From the NCBI GenBank assembly GCA_041744375.1, contig JBGTLA010000053.1, forward strand, positions 79,640 to 143,639: a stretch of DNA of 64,000 bases. The letters are read 5' to 3'. The translations under genes were made by a program, and so were the position numbers. This DNA is from JBGTLA01 sp041744375 (GTDB lineage: Bacteria; Actinomycetota; Acidimicrobiia; Spongiisociales; ZC4RG35). Each line of letters starts with the position of its first letter. Positions within the stretch are counted from its first letter, which is position 1. The notes beneath the pieces are model-generated. The model searched no databases and was not told where the DNA came from. It saw only the letters and a list, made by a program, of their open reading frames with translations. Shown here piece after piece: positions 35,113 through 43,584 of the stretch.

Positions 35113-36153
35113 TCAACCGAGGGGAGGGAGCCGGCGAGCACGTCGCCAGTCGGCCGAGTAGGACACGAGGGTCTGCATGTAGTTGGCCCGGTCGTATTCG
35201 TCCGTGTCGGGTACGGCACGGCGACTGAGGCTCCCTTTGGCCTGAGCTACGGATTCGTACTCCTTCATCTCCAGCCAGGTGTGCATCCCCGTGACGGCTT
35301 CGGTCAATGCCCCGGGGCCCCGCTGCAGGAGCGCTGAGGCCATCATCGTGACGTCGGCTCCCGCCAGGATCATCTTCAGCACCTCTGTGGAGGTGTGGAT
35401 TCCCGTCGTGGCCGCCAGGGAAAGGTCGACCTCACCGTGAAGAACAGCGATCCACCGCAAAGGCAGTCGCATCTCCACGGGCGACGAGAGCACCAGGTTG
35501 GGGGATACCGACAGGGTTTCCAGGTCGATATCGGGCTGGTAGAAGCGGTTGAACAGCACCAAACCGTCGGCTCCGGCCTCGGAGAATCGCTGAGCCACGG
35601 ACGCGATCGACGAGAAGTATGGGCCTACCTTCACTGCCAGTGGCAGAGACACGGCAGCTCTCACATCCTCGACCAACGCCAGGCAGCGGGCCTCGACCGC
35701 GCTCGAGGTTTCGGCTGCGGCCGTTGCCATGAAGTAGATGTTCAGTTCGATGGCGTCGGCGCCGACGTCGGCGAGGATTCGGGCATAGCGGGTCCAGCCT
35801 CCGGTTGAGGCTCCGTTGAGGCTGGCTATGACCGGCACGTCGAGTTCGTCGCCGGCGCGGGTGACGAGCTCCAGATAGTCGTCGGGTCCCGTGTTGTAGT
35901 CGCCGAGCTCGGGGAGATACCCGGTGGCGGCCTCGGCGAACACGCCGGAGCCGAATTCGATGCCCTGGTGCAGAGCGAGAGCGTCGTTTTCGACTTGCTC
36001 CTCGAAGAGCGAAGGGAGCACGACGGCGGGTGCTCCCGCGGCCACCAGCGCGTGGAGGCTGTCGATATCTCCGGTGACCGGTGACGCCGACGGCACGACC
36101 GGGTGGTCGAGCCGGAAACCCAGATAATCGGTGGAGAGGTCGACGTGGCTCAC
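35113..36153 (-). CDS. Dihydroorotate dehydrogenase-like FMN protein
   Basis: A 346-residue TIM-barrel protein: STDYLGFRLDHPVVPSASPVTGDID at the N-terminus and VASLNGAS, IELNIYF, VKVGPYFSS, LVLFNRFYQPD in the barrel match DHOD class 1 folds. GTG 36153 overlaps the PFOR stop (GTGA). DHOD-like genes next to nifJ are common in bacteria and probably do not serve pyrimidine synthesis but electron transfer with PFOR; that role is inferred from context only. Confidence 0.85.
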   Translation of the reverse strand: MSHVDLSTDYLGFRLDHPVVPSASPVTGDIDSLHALVAAGAPAVVLPSLFEEQVENDALALHQGIEFGSGVFAEAATGYLPELGDYNTGPDDYLELVTRAGDELDVPVIASLNGASTGGWTRYARILADVGADAIELNIYFMATAAAETSSAVEARCLALVEDVRAAVSLPLAVKVGPYFSSIASVAQRFSEAGADGLVLFNRFYQPDIDLETLSVSPNLVLSSPVEMRLPLRWIAVLHGEVDLSLAATTGIHTSTEVLKMILAGADVTMMASALLQRGPGALTEAVTGMHTWLEMKEYESVAQAKGSLSRRAVPDTDEYDRANYMQTLVSYSADWRRARRLPPLG

Positions 36154-39100
36154 TCGGACACCTCGCCGTATTCGGCAGTTCGGTGTATCTCGACCATCTG
36201 TTCGTACAGGTTCCAACGGTCGTCGATGTCCTGTTGAGCAAGTCGGGACAACTCTTCGGCTCGCTCCGGGTCGGCGCGTCTGAGCATCGAGAAGCGCGCC
36301 TCCTCCCGGGCGTATTCGCCGAACGGAATGGTTGGCTTGCGGCTGTCGAGCCTCATCCCGGGTTGGTTGGCGGCCTCTCGAGCAGGGTCATACCTGTAGA
36401 GGGGCCAGTATCCCGACTCGGTCGCCTTCTTCTGGTGCGTCATCTGCTTGCTCATGTCGATACCGTGCGCGATGCAAGGGCTGTAGGCGAGGATGAGCGA
36501 CACGCCCGGATGTTGTTCCGCCTCGATGAAGGTCCGTACGGTCTGGGCCATGTTCGCTCCCATGGCGATCTGGGCCACATAGACGTCTCCATAGCTCATC
36601 GCCATTTGACCGAGGTCCTTCTTTCCGGTCGCTTTTCCCGCGGCTGCGAACTTCGCCACCGCCGCCCGGGGGGTCGCCTTGGATGCCTGGCCACCGGTGT
36701 TGGAGTAGACCTCCGTGTCGAGGACCAGGATGTTCACGTTGCGGCCTGAGGCCAGGATGTGATCGAGTCCGCCGAATCCGATGTCGTAGGCCCAGCCATC
36801 CCCACCTACGATCCACACTCCGGTCCGGACGAGGGCGTCGGCCACAGACTCCAGTCGGCGCGCCAGCAACCCGTCGATCGGCTCCAGGCGTTCCTTGAGC
36901 TCGACGACACGGCGGCGTTGGTCTTGGATTCCAGCGTCGTCACTCTGGTCGGCTTCGAGGAGGTCGGTGGCGAGGGCGCCCAGCTCAGGGATCAGGGCCG
37001 TGACGAGCAGCCGGGCGTCTTGTTCCATTTGGTCTAGGGCGAGGCGCATGCCGAGACCGAACTCGGCGTTGTCCTCGAACAATGAATTGGACCATGCCGG
37101 CCCCCGGCCCTCTTTGTCTGTCGACCACGGAGTGGTGGGCAGGTTGCCACCGTAGATAGACGAGCATCCGGTGGCGTTGGCGATGACTGTTCTGTCGCCG
37201 AAGAGCTGGCTCATCAGCTTGAGATAGGGAGTCTCGCCGCAACCGGCACAGGCTCCGGAGAACTCGAAGAGTGGGTCGATCAGCTGTGAGCCCTTGACCG
37301 AGAGCAGGTTCACTTCGTTTCTGTGAGCGGAGGGAAGCGATAGGAAGAAGTCGAAGCGAGCTCGCTCTCGGTCGAGATGTTGGTCGATGGGCGACATGTT
37401 GATGGCCTTGTGGCTCACGTCCGATTTCGAGGTGGCCGGGCACACGTCGACACAGATGCCACAGCCGGTGCAGTCGTCGGGTGCCACCTGCACGGTCAGA
37501 TATCTCCCGGCCAGGTCCCGCCCCACTGCCTGCTTCCTGGGGAACTCCTCTTGGCTCGTTCCGTCGACTTCGGAGGGGAGAAATGCTTTCAAACGTATGG
37601 CGGCGTGAGGGCACACCAGGGCGCAGCGGCCGCAGTCGATGCACACGTCGGCATCCCAAATCGGGATCTCGGCCGCGAGAGTTCGCTTCTCGTACTTGGT
37701 GGTGCCAGTGGGGAAGGTGCCGTCCACCGGGAGGGCCGACACCGGAAGCAGGTCGCCTTCTCCGGCCATGAGCCGGGCGGTGACCCGCGACACGAAGTCG
37801 GGTGCATCGTCGGTGAGCGCCATCGGAGGGGTTTGTGATGCCACTGCGCCGGTGGGCACGTCAACCCGTTCCAGCGCCGCCACCGCCTGGTCGATGACGT
37901 CGTGATTGCGGCGGACGACTGCCTCTCCCCGCTTGCCGTATGTCCGTGCGATCTCCTCTTTCATCGCCGCCACGGCCCCGTCGAGCGGGAGGAGGTTGGT
38001 GAGCTTGAAGAAGCAGGTCTGGAGCACGGTGTTGATCCGGCTGCCCAGTCCACCCTCGGCGCTGATGCGGTGGGCGTCGACAACCCAGAGGTCGAGGTTT
38101 CGGTCCACGATCGTCTGTTGAACACGCCGGGGGATGTGCGCCCACACGTCGCTCGCCGGATAGGGGCTGTTGACGAGGAGGGTGGTCCCCGGGACGGCGC
38201 GGGCCAGTAGGTCGACGCGTTCGAGCATGCCGAACTGGTGGCAGGCCACAAAGGTCGGTTCCTCGATTAGATAGGTGGAGGCTATGGGGCGCGGCGAGAA
38301 GCGCAGATGCGAGATCGTCTGCGAGCCGGCCTTCTTCGAGTCGTACACGAAGTACCCCTGCGCGTGGAGTGATGTGTGATGGCCCACGATGCGAACCGTG
38401 TTCTTGTTCGCACCGACGGTGCCGTCGGAGCCGAGGCCGTAGAAGACGGCTCTGACCACGTCCTCGGGCTCGTGCCATCCGTCGGAGTCGTGGCGGATGC
38501 TGGTGTGGGTCACGTCGTCGACGATGCCGACCGTGAAGTGGTCGTGCGGCCGCCGGCCGCGTTCGGCGAAGATCGCCTGCACCATGGCCGGTGTGAACTC
38601 CTTCGAGGACAGCCCGTAGCGTCCCCCGGTCACCTCCGGGGCCGGTGCCTCCCCGACCCATCGTTCGGCCAGAGCGGCCACGACATCGAGGTAGAGAGGC
38701 TCTCCCACAGCGCCGGGTTCCTTCGTTCGGTCGAGGATCGCCATGGAGCGAGTCGTCTTCGGAAGAGCGGCACAGAAAGCGCCGGCGTCGAATGGCCGAT
38801 ACAGGCGCACGATCACGACCCCGACCGATTCCCCGTCCGCCATGGCTGCCTCCACTGCCTCGGTGGCTGCGCCTGCGCCCGATCCCATGATCACTATCAC
38901 CCGCTCGGCGTCCGGTGCCCCCACGTACTCAAAAGTCGAATAGCGTCGCCCGGTCAACTCGGCGAAACGGTCCATGTCGGCGGTGACGATGGACCCGACG
39001 GAGTCGTGATAGCGGTTGGCCGCCTCCCGGGCCTGGAAGAAGACGTCGGGGTTCTGGGCCGTGCCTCGGATCACGGGATGATGGGGGTTGAGCGCCCGAA

Positions 39101-39740
39101 GCCGGTGGTCGATGATGAGGTCCTCGTCGATCATCGCCCGCAGGATGTCAGGAGTGACGGTTGTCACTCCGGCGATCTCGTGAGAGGTTCGGAATCCGTC
39201 GAAGAAATGGAGGAAGGGGACCCGTGAGCGGAGCGTGGCACTGTGGGCGATGACCGCCATGTCGTGGGCTTCCTGCGGTGTGTTGGATGCCAACATGGCG
39301 AAACCGGTCTGGCGGGCCGCCATGACGTCGGAGTGGTCGCCGAAGATCGACAGGGCGTGGGTGGCCACCGTGCGAGCGGCCACATGGATGACGGTCGGTG
39401 TCAACTCCCCGGCGATCTTGTACATGTTGGGGATCATCAGCAGGAGGCCCTGAGATGCCGTGAAGGTGGTGCTGAGCGCACCGGCCTGAAGGGCGCCGTG
39501 GAGGGTGCCGGCTGCTCCGGCTTCGCTCTGCATCTCGACCACCTCGGGAACCACTCCCCACAGGTTCGACCGTTTGGCCATCGACCAGGCGTCTGAGTGC
39601 TCTCCCATAGGCGACGCCGGGGTGATGGGATAGATGGCGATGACCTCGCTCAGGGCATGGGCCACCAGGGCCGTGGCTTCGTTGCCGTCGAGCATTTCCA
39701 AACCCGGTGGGGGGTGAGGGCGGAGCGACTCCTGGTTCAT
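36150..39740 (-). CDS. nifJ: Pyruvate:ferredoxin (flavodoxin) oxidoreductase, NifJ type
   Basis: A 1196-residue single-chain enzyme that oxidises pyruvate to acetyl-CoA and CO2 with reduction of ferredoxin. The N-terminal domain has IAIYPITPASPMGE. Two 4Fe-4S motifs follow (CIDCGRCALVCP, near 37610-37640, and CTGCGICVDVCP, near 37440-37475). The TPP domain includes GACAGCGETPYLKL, TGCSSIYGG and GGDGWAYDIGFGG. The size and domain order are full length. ATG 39740 follows AAGAGG. Two DosR-like boxes lie 57 and 79 bp upstream. This gives an oxygen-sensitive route from pyruvate, consistent with fermentation or hypoxia. Confidence 0.95.
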   Translation of the reverse strand: MNQESLRPHPPPGLEMLDGNEATALVAHALSEVIAIYPITPASPMGEHSDAWSMAKRSNLWGVVPEVVEMQSEAGAAGTLHGALQAGALSTTFTASQGLLLMIPNMYKIAGELTPTVIHVAARTVATHALSIFGDHSDVMAARQTGFAMLASNTPQEAHDMAVIAHSATLRSRVPFLHFFDGFRTSHEIAGVTTVTPDILRAMIDEDLIIDHRLRALNPHHPVIRGTAQNPDVFFQAREAANRYHDSVGSIVTADMDRFAELTGRRYSTFEYVGAPDAERVIVIMGSGAGAATEAVEAAMADGESVGVVIVRLYRPFDAGAFCAALPKTTRSMAILDRTKEPGAVGEPLYLDVVAALAERWVGEAPAPEVTGGRYGLSSKEFTPAMVQAIFAERGRRPHDHFTVGIVDDVTHTSIRHDSDGWHEPEDVVRAVFYGLGSDGTVGANKNTVRIVGHHTSLHAQGYFVYDSKKAGSQTISHLRFSPRPIASTYLIEEPTFVACHQFGMLERVDLLARAVPGTTLLVNSPYPASDVWAHIPRRVQQTIVDRNLDLWVVDAHRISAEGGLGSRINTVLQTCFFKLTNLLPLDGAVAAMKEEIARTYGKRGEAVVRRNHDVIDQAVAALERVDVPTGAVASQTPPMALTDDAPDFVSRVTARLMAGEGDLLPVSALPVDGTFPTGTTKYEKRTLAAEIPIWDADVCIDCGRCALVCPHAAIRLKAFLPSEVDGTSQEEFPRKQAVGRDLAGRYLTVQVAPDDCTGCGICVDVCPATSKSDVSHKAINMSPIDQHLDRERARFDFFLSLPSAHRNEVNLLSVKGSQLIDPLFEFSGACAGCGETPYLKLMSQLFGDRTVIANATGCSSIYGGNLPTTPWSTDKEGRGPAWSNSLFEDNAEFGLGMRLALDQMEQDARLLVTALIPELGALATDLLEADQSDDAGIQDQRRRVVELKERLEPIDGLLARRLESVADALVRTGVWIVGGDGWAYDIGFGGLDHILASGRNVNILVLDTEVYSNTGGQASKATPRAAVAKFAAAGKATGKKDLGQMAMSYGDVYVAQIAMGANMAQTVRTFIEAEQHPGVSLILAYSPCIAHGIDMSKQMTHQKKATESGYWPLYRYDPAREAANQPGMRLDSRKPTIPFGEYAREEARFSMLRRADPERAEELSRLAQQDIDDRWNLYEQMVEIHRTAEYGEVSE

Positions 39741-39796
39741 CGTCGCCTCTTGTCGTTCATCGTTCCCCAGCTTGGCGGGCACCACACTTTAAGCTC

Positions 39797-39834
39797 AGGG
39801 CCGGAAGCCCCCATCGACAAGGCCTTTCGCCCCA
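39797..39834. promoter_or_regulatory. Tandem DosR-like boxes upstream of PFOR
   Basis: AGGGCCGGAAGCCCCC at 39797-39812 matches 13 of 16 and AAGGCCTTTCGCCCCA at 39819-39834 matches 12 of 16; they are 22 bp apart and 57 and 79 bp ahead of the nifJ start. Confidence 0.6.
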
Positions 39835-39903
39835 CAACCATCCGGGGACCTGCGAAGATGGAGAGGGATGTCCGTCAACCGACAATGGCGATCACGGCGG
39901 CGG

Positions 39904-40281
39904 TCAGGTTTCGACCGCTCGCATCGCCCACACCAGGTCCTTGATGCTGACCATGCCGACAGGTCTGTCGCCCTCCACCACCGGCATGTGGCGAAAGCCT
40001 TGGTGCAGCATCTCGTCGACCGCCCGGCGGACATCCCAGTCTGCCTGCGCGAGCTGGGGATAGTCGGCCATCCAATCCCCGACGATCTCCGTGTCGAAGT
40101 CGGCGCCCTGAGACGCGGCTCTCACGAGGTCGCGTTCGGTGATGATGCCGTGGATGCGGCCATCGGGAGCGACGAGGAGGGATCCTATGTTCTTGGTGGC
40201 CATCGTCCGGGCTGCCAGCCGAAGAGAGAGGTCGGCTTCTGCGGCTTCGACATAGCCGCCTACGAGGGATGTGAGCTGCAT
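39904..40281 (-). CDS. CBS-pair protein (Hrp1-like)
   Basis: A 125-residue protein made of two CBS motifs only: ARTMATKNIGSLLVAPDGRIHGIITERDLVRA and DEMLHQGFRHMPVVEGDRPVGMVSIKDL. It resembles hypoxic response protein 1 (Rv2626c) of the mycobacterial DosR regulon and likely binds an adenine nucleotide. It has no DNA-binding part. Confidence 0.9.
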   Translation of the reverse strand: MQLTSLVGGYVEAAEADLSLRLAARTMATKNIGSLLVAPDGRIHGIITERDLVRAASQGADFDTEIVGDWMADYPQLAQADWDVRRAVDEMLHQGFRHMPVVEGDRPVGMVSIKDLVWAMRAVET

Positions 40282-40328
40282 GGTGAGTCCTTTCTACGCT
40301 CTCGGGTCCTGTCAACGCGGGCTAGCGA

Positions 40329-40344
40329 TGGGACGGCCGGCCTC
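40329..40344. promoter_or_regulatory. Very weak DosR-like site upstream of the CBS gene
   Basis: TGGGACGGCCGGCCTC keeps the outer GGGAC and GGCC halves (10 of 16) and is centred 55 bp ahead of the CBS start. The low match makes it doubtful. Confidence 0.2.
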
Positions 40345-40492
40345 GTTCTTCAGGACGACCGGCTCATCACCCCGGCCGGCGAGGCACCGGCACAGGCGGG
40401 AACGACTGTCATCGAGCGGCCGACATACCGACTGGGGTGGCGTCGTCTCCGTTGCATCGTCGCCAACATATCGACGGTGAGTCCCACTCGAC

Positions 40493-40508
40493 AGGGCCAT
40501 AGGTCCCG
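40493..40508. promoter_or_regulatory. DosR-like box upstream of phosphofructokinase
   Basis: AGGGCCATAGGTCCCG matches 12 of 16 and ends 40 bp before the GTG start of the phosphofructokinase gene, which would give a very short or no leader. Confidence 0.5.
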
Positions 40509-40547
40509 CGTTGGCTCCCTATGTCCGGAAGGGGGGGAGGTCGACAC

Positions 40548-41567
40548 GTGAGTGTGGGTGTACTGACAGCGGGGGGAGACTGCCCGGGCCTCAATGCCGC
40601 CATTCGTGGCGTCGTTACGAGGGTGACGGCGGCGGGTATCGATGTGGTCGGCATAGAGAGCGGCTGGAGGGGCCTCATGGAGGGTCGAACTCGCCCCTTG
40701 CGACGAGAAGAGGTGCGGGGCATCCTCGTGAGAGGCGGGACCATCCTCGGTACGTCGCGAATGGATCCCTATGTGCACGGCGACGGCTTCTCCTCCATAC
40801 GCACCACCCTGGAGGCCAACGACATCGATCGTTTGGTCGTCATCGGCGGCGACGGGTCGCTTCGAACGGCCGTGCGGCTGCAGAGCGAAGGCCTGCCCAT
40901 CGTCGGCATACCAAAGACGATCGACAACGATATCGGGGGCACTGATGTCACCTTTGGTTTTCACACTGCCGTCCAGATCGTCACCGACGCCATCGATCGA
41001 CTCACGACCACTGCTGAATCCCACAACCGGGTGATGGTGGTCGAGGTGATGGGGCGGACGGCGGGCTGGATTGCGGCATATTCGGGCATGGCGGGAGGGG
41101 CCGATGCCATCTTGGTCCCCGAAGTTGACTACGACCTGGGAGAATTGGCGAGAAGGCTCACCGCCCGACATCGCTCCGGCCGTGACTACTCCCTCGTCGT
41201 CGTGGCGGAGGGGTCTCCCGGCCCCACCGGTGAGCAGGCGACGACGGGCGTGGACGCCTACGGCTTCGATCGCCTTGGGGGGGTCGGTGAGGCAGTCGCC
41301 GCCGAGTTGGAGCGTCTCACCGGATACGAGAGTCGGGTGATGACCTTGGGGTACCTGCAACGGGGCGGGACGCCCACCGCCTACGACCGCATACTCGCCA
41401 CCCGCTTCGGGCTCTTCGCTGGTGAGCTGATTCTCGAGGGCAAAGGTGGAGTGATGGCTGCCGTCCGTGGCGATGTCATGATCGCCGTCGACTTGCAGCA
41501 GGCATGCGAGGAACCCCGCACACTCGACCGGGACCGTTATGAAGAGGCGGCTTGGTTCTTCGCCTGA
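40548..41567 (+). CDS. pfkA: 6-phosphofructokinase (group A)
   Basis: A 339-residue PfkA. VGVLTAGGDCPGLNAAIRG starts the N-domain; GGDGS keeps Gly at the position where PPi enzymes have Asp, while GIPKTIDND carries Lys at the following selectivity position, a Gly/Lys combination seen in ATP-using enzymes of the PPi-like clade. ATP is therefore the likely donor. TIDND is the catalytic loop. GTG 40548 has GGGGGGAGG 7 bp upstream; ATG 40521 is the alternative. DosR regulons in mycobacteria carry a different kinase (PfkB). Confidence 0.9.
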   Translation: MSVGVLTAGGDCPGLNAAIRGVVTRVTAAGIDVVGIESGWRGLMEGRTRPLRREEVRGILVRGGTILGTSRMDPYVHGDGFSSIRTTLEANDIDRLVVIGGDGSLRTAVRLQSEGLPIVGIPKTIDNDIGGTDVTFGFHTAVQIVTDAIDRLTTTAESHNRVMVVEVMGRTAGWIAAYSGMAGGADAILVPEVDYDLGELARRLTARHRSGRDYSLVVVAEGSPGPTGEQATTGVDAYGFDRLGGVGEAVAAELERLTGYESRVMTLGYLQRGGTPTAYDRILATRFGLFAGELILEGKGGVMAAVRGDVMIAVDLQQACEEPRTLDRDRYEEAAWFFA

Positions 41568-41584
41568 ACCGGCAGAGTTTCGCC

Positions 41585-41600
41585 ATGGACTTCTGGCCCT
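41585..41600. promoter_or_regulatory. DosR-like box upstream of USP gene
   Basis: ATGGACTTCTGGCCCT matches 13 of 16 and is 80 bp ahead of the USP start, in the gap after pfkA. Confidence 0.5.
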
Positions 41601-41679
41601 GGCGAGGCCAGGAGTGTTGGACCATGATGGAGGCGTTCGCGTTTAGGCCTCTCAAGCGAGGTCCGGAAGGAAGAACGAC

Positions 41680-42132
41680 ATGCGGATCCTGGTTCCACTC
41701 GACACCTCCAAGCTCTCGCAGACGGCGTTGCCTCATGCAATCCAACTCGCCGATGGGCTGGGCGCAGACCTGCTCCTGGTGACAGTTGCCGACCCGGAGA
41801 CTCGCCTGGCGCTAAAGGAACTGTCTGAGGCCGAGCACGAAGAGCCCGCCGACATCCTCGAATCCAACCTGCGCAGCGTCGCCCGGTCCGTGTCGGGTCC
41901 GGAAGTGAAGACAGACCTCCTCCCGGGCGATGACCCGGCTTCGGCCATCGTCGATCGGGCGACGCGGGGCGACGTGGACATGATCGTCATCGCTACCCAC
42001 GGTCGCACCGGGTTGTCCCGGTGGCGGATGGGCAGTGTTGCCGAGCGCGTCGTGCGCGGTTCGACCGTTCCGGTGGTGGTGGTGCCGGCACCGTGGAGGA
42101 AAGCCGAAGCCGAAGGGTCGGCTGCCAACTGA
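41680..42132 (+). CDS. Universal stress protein (single domain)
   Basis: A 150-residue UspA protein: MRILVPLDTSKLSQTALPHAI at the start and THGRTGLSRWRMGSVAERVVRGSTVPVVVV with the ATP-binding G-x2-G-x9-G-S pattern. It should bind ATP. AAGGAAG precedes the ATG. It lies convergent with the devR-like gene. Confidence 0.9.
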   Translation: MRILVPLDTSKLSQTALPHAIQLADGLGADLLLVTVADPETRLALKELSEAEHEEPADILESNLRSVARSVSGPEVKTDLLPGDDPASAIVDRATRGDVDMIVIATHGRTGLSRWRMGSVAERVVRGSTVPVVVVPAPWRKAEAEGSAAN

Positions 42133-42186
42133 CCCGGGCCGTTCAATGGGATATGCAGCAGACGCCAAGAGGGGTTTCAGCCACGG

Positions 42187-42891
42187 TCATCGTTTGGCGC
42201 CGTCGGGCCACTGCGCCGGGGGATAGGGTCGCTCGGCGGCCGATCGAGCACGGGCGAAGTAGGCGGCCGCTCCTGCGCGGTGGCTTATCCCCATCTTGGT
42301 CAAGAGGTTTGAAACGTAGTTCTTGACCGTCTTCTCGGCGAGGAACAACCTGTCGGCGATCTCACGGTTGGTGAGACCTTCGGCAATCAGCTCGAGAATT
42401 GTCTCTTCGCGATCCGTGAGTCGCTCCAGGATGAGGTCCGGCTGGTCGACGGCGGACGGCGCGCCGTCGAAGGCCAACTCCCCCCGTGCCACCTTGCGAA
42501 TCGAGCTGACCAGGTCCATATCCCGGATCCTCTTCAGCACAAATCCGCTGGCACCGGCCTCACGGGCCGAGTCCAACGCCTGGGCATCGGCGAAGGCGGT
42601 GAGCATCAGCACCTTCGTGCCGTTGCAGAGGGCCCGGATCCGCCGGCAGGCCTCGATGCCGGAACCATCCGGAAGATCGACGTCCAGGACCACCACGTCG
42701 GGATCCTCGTAGGCCACCCGGCGGACAGCCTCTTCGACGCTTGCGGCTTCTCCGACCACCTCCAGGTCGGCGTGGAGATCCAGGAGGTGCTTCACCCCGT
42801 CACGTACCAACTGGTGGTCGTCGACGACCACGATCCGAAGGTTTGCGCTTCCGAGGGACGACGCCGCTTCCGGAGATGACTCCACCATCAT
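42187..42891 (-). CDS. DevR/DosR-like NarL-family response regulator
   Basis: A 234-residue regulator. The receiver has the acidic pair D24-D25, phosphoacceptor D70 (VVVLDVDLPDG), Thr near 98 and Lys120. The LuxR-type HTH reads LTNREIADRLFLAEKTVKNYVSNLL; the recognition helix EKTVKNYVS is identical to mycobacterial DevR, including the residues that contact the GGGAC box (here K187, K190, N191). This makes it the natural reader of the DosR-like boxes in this window. Its start overlaps the stop of the CBS gene (ATGA). The obvious kinase partner at 33.5 kb is frameshifted. Confidence 0.92.
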   Translation of the reverse strand: MMVESSPEAASSLGSANLRIVVVDDHQLVRDGVKHLLDLHADLEVVGEAASVEEAVRRVAYEDPDVVVLDVDLPDGSGIEACRRIRALCNGTKVLMLTAFADAQALDSAREAGASGFVLKRIRDMDLVSSIRKVARGELAFDGAPSAVDQPDLILERLTDREETILELIAEGLTNREIADRLFLAEKTVKNYVSNLLTKMGISHRAGAAAYFARARSAAERPYPPAQWPDGAKR

Positions 42892-43286
42892 GTGGAATCC
42901 TCCGGGCGGTTCATGAGGCGGTCCGTTATCGCCCACAGGACGTCTTTGATGCTGACCATGCCTACCAGACGACCTTCCTCCACCACCGGCAGATGCCGAT
43001 AACCAGCCGCCATCATCCAGTGGGCGGCGTCGTCGGTGTCGACGTCGGGAGAGAGGGAGTCGGGGCTGGGCGTCATGACGTCACCGACACTGGCGCTGTC
43101 GCGCGTTGGTGAGTCGGCAAGTACCCGAAGCAGGTCCCGCTCGGTCACGATGCCGACCAGGTCGCCGTTGGCGACGACGGCCAGCGACCCGATGTCGTCG
43201 GCGAGCATCTTGCGGGCGGCTTCCACTGCATCCATCTCGGCGGTGCAGGTGTCGACGGGGCCTCCGATCAGTTCCCTGACGAGCAT
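42888..43286 (-). CDS. CBS-pair protein co-transcribed with the devR-like gene
   Basis: A 132-residue CBS pair: ARKMLADDIGSLAVVANGDLVGIVTERDLLRVL and AHWMMAAGYRHLPVVEEGRLVGMVSIKDVLWAI. It is close in layout to the CBS protein at 39904-40281 (both end GMVSIKD-x-WA). It precedes and is translationally coupled to the response regulator gene, which suggests an energy-sensing input to regulation. A DosR-like box lies 79 bp upstream, consistent with autoregulation. Confidence 0.9.
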   Translation of the reverse strand: MLVRELIGGPVDTCTAEMDAVEAARKMLADDIGSLAVVANGDLVGIVTERDLLRVLADSPTRDSASVGDVMTPSPDSLSPDVDTDDAAHWMMAAGYRHLPVVEEGRLVGMVSIKDVLWAITDRLMNRPEDST

Positions 43287-43364
43287 GTGATCTCCTGTGG
43301 GTTGCGTGCCTCCAATTGTGCCCTACCGGGAGTTGGGGTGCCTCTTGCGATGGTCCTGATGGCT

Positions 43365-43380
43365 AGGGCCTTTGTGCCTA
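43365..43380. promoter_or_regulatory. DosR-like box upstream of CBS-devR unit
   Basis: AGGGCCTTTGTGCCTA matches 11 of 16 and is 79 bp ahead of the CBS start, next to the first copy of the palindromic repeat. Confidence 0.4.
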
Positions 43381-43392
43381 TGCCCCGGAGGA

Positions 43393-43490
43393 AGGCGAAC
43401 CGACACCGCCCCGCCCTCGCGCGACATTGCCGGCCCACAGGCTCTGAATGTCGCGCGAAAGCGCGGAGGAGGGAGGGGGAGAGGGTGTCG
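43393..43490. repeat. Palindromic intergenic repeat, copy 1
   Basis: TCGCGCGACAT near 43416 and ATGTCGCGCGA near 43448 are inverted arms, with outer arms CGACACC (43401) and GGTGTCG (43484). About 70 bp from 43393 are nearly identical to 45681-45751 in the same orientation. It lies between the CBS-devR unit and the SQR operon. Confidence 0.7.
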
Positions 43491-43517
43491 TAGGTTGTGC
43501 CGTTCTTCCCCTCAGGC

Positions 43518-43533
43518 AGAGTCCTTCTGCCCT
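43518..43533. promoter_or_regulatory. DosR-like box upstream of SQR-like operon
   Basis: AGAGTCCTTCTGCCCT matches 12 of 16 and is 52 bp ahead of the GTG start of the SQR-like gene, matching the spacing of other boxes. Confidence 0.5.
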
Positions 43534-43584
43534 GATCGAGATGAAAGCCGGCCCGTACGCTGCGGAGATGGACGAAAGGAACAC

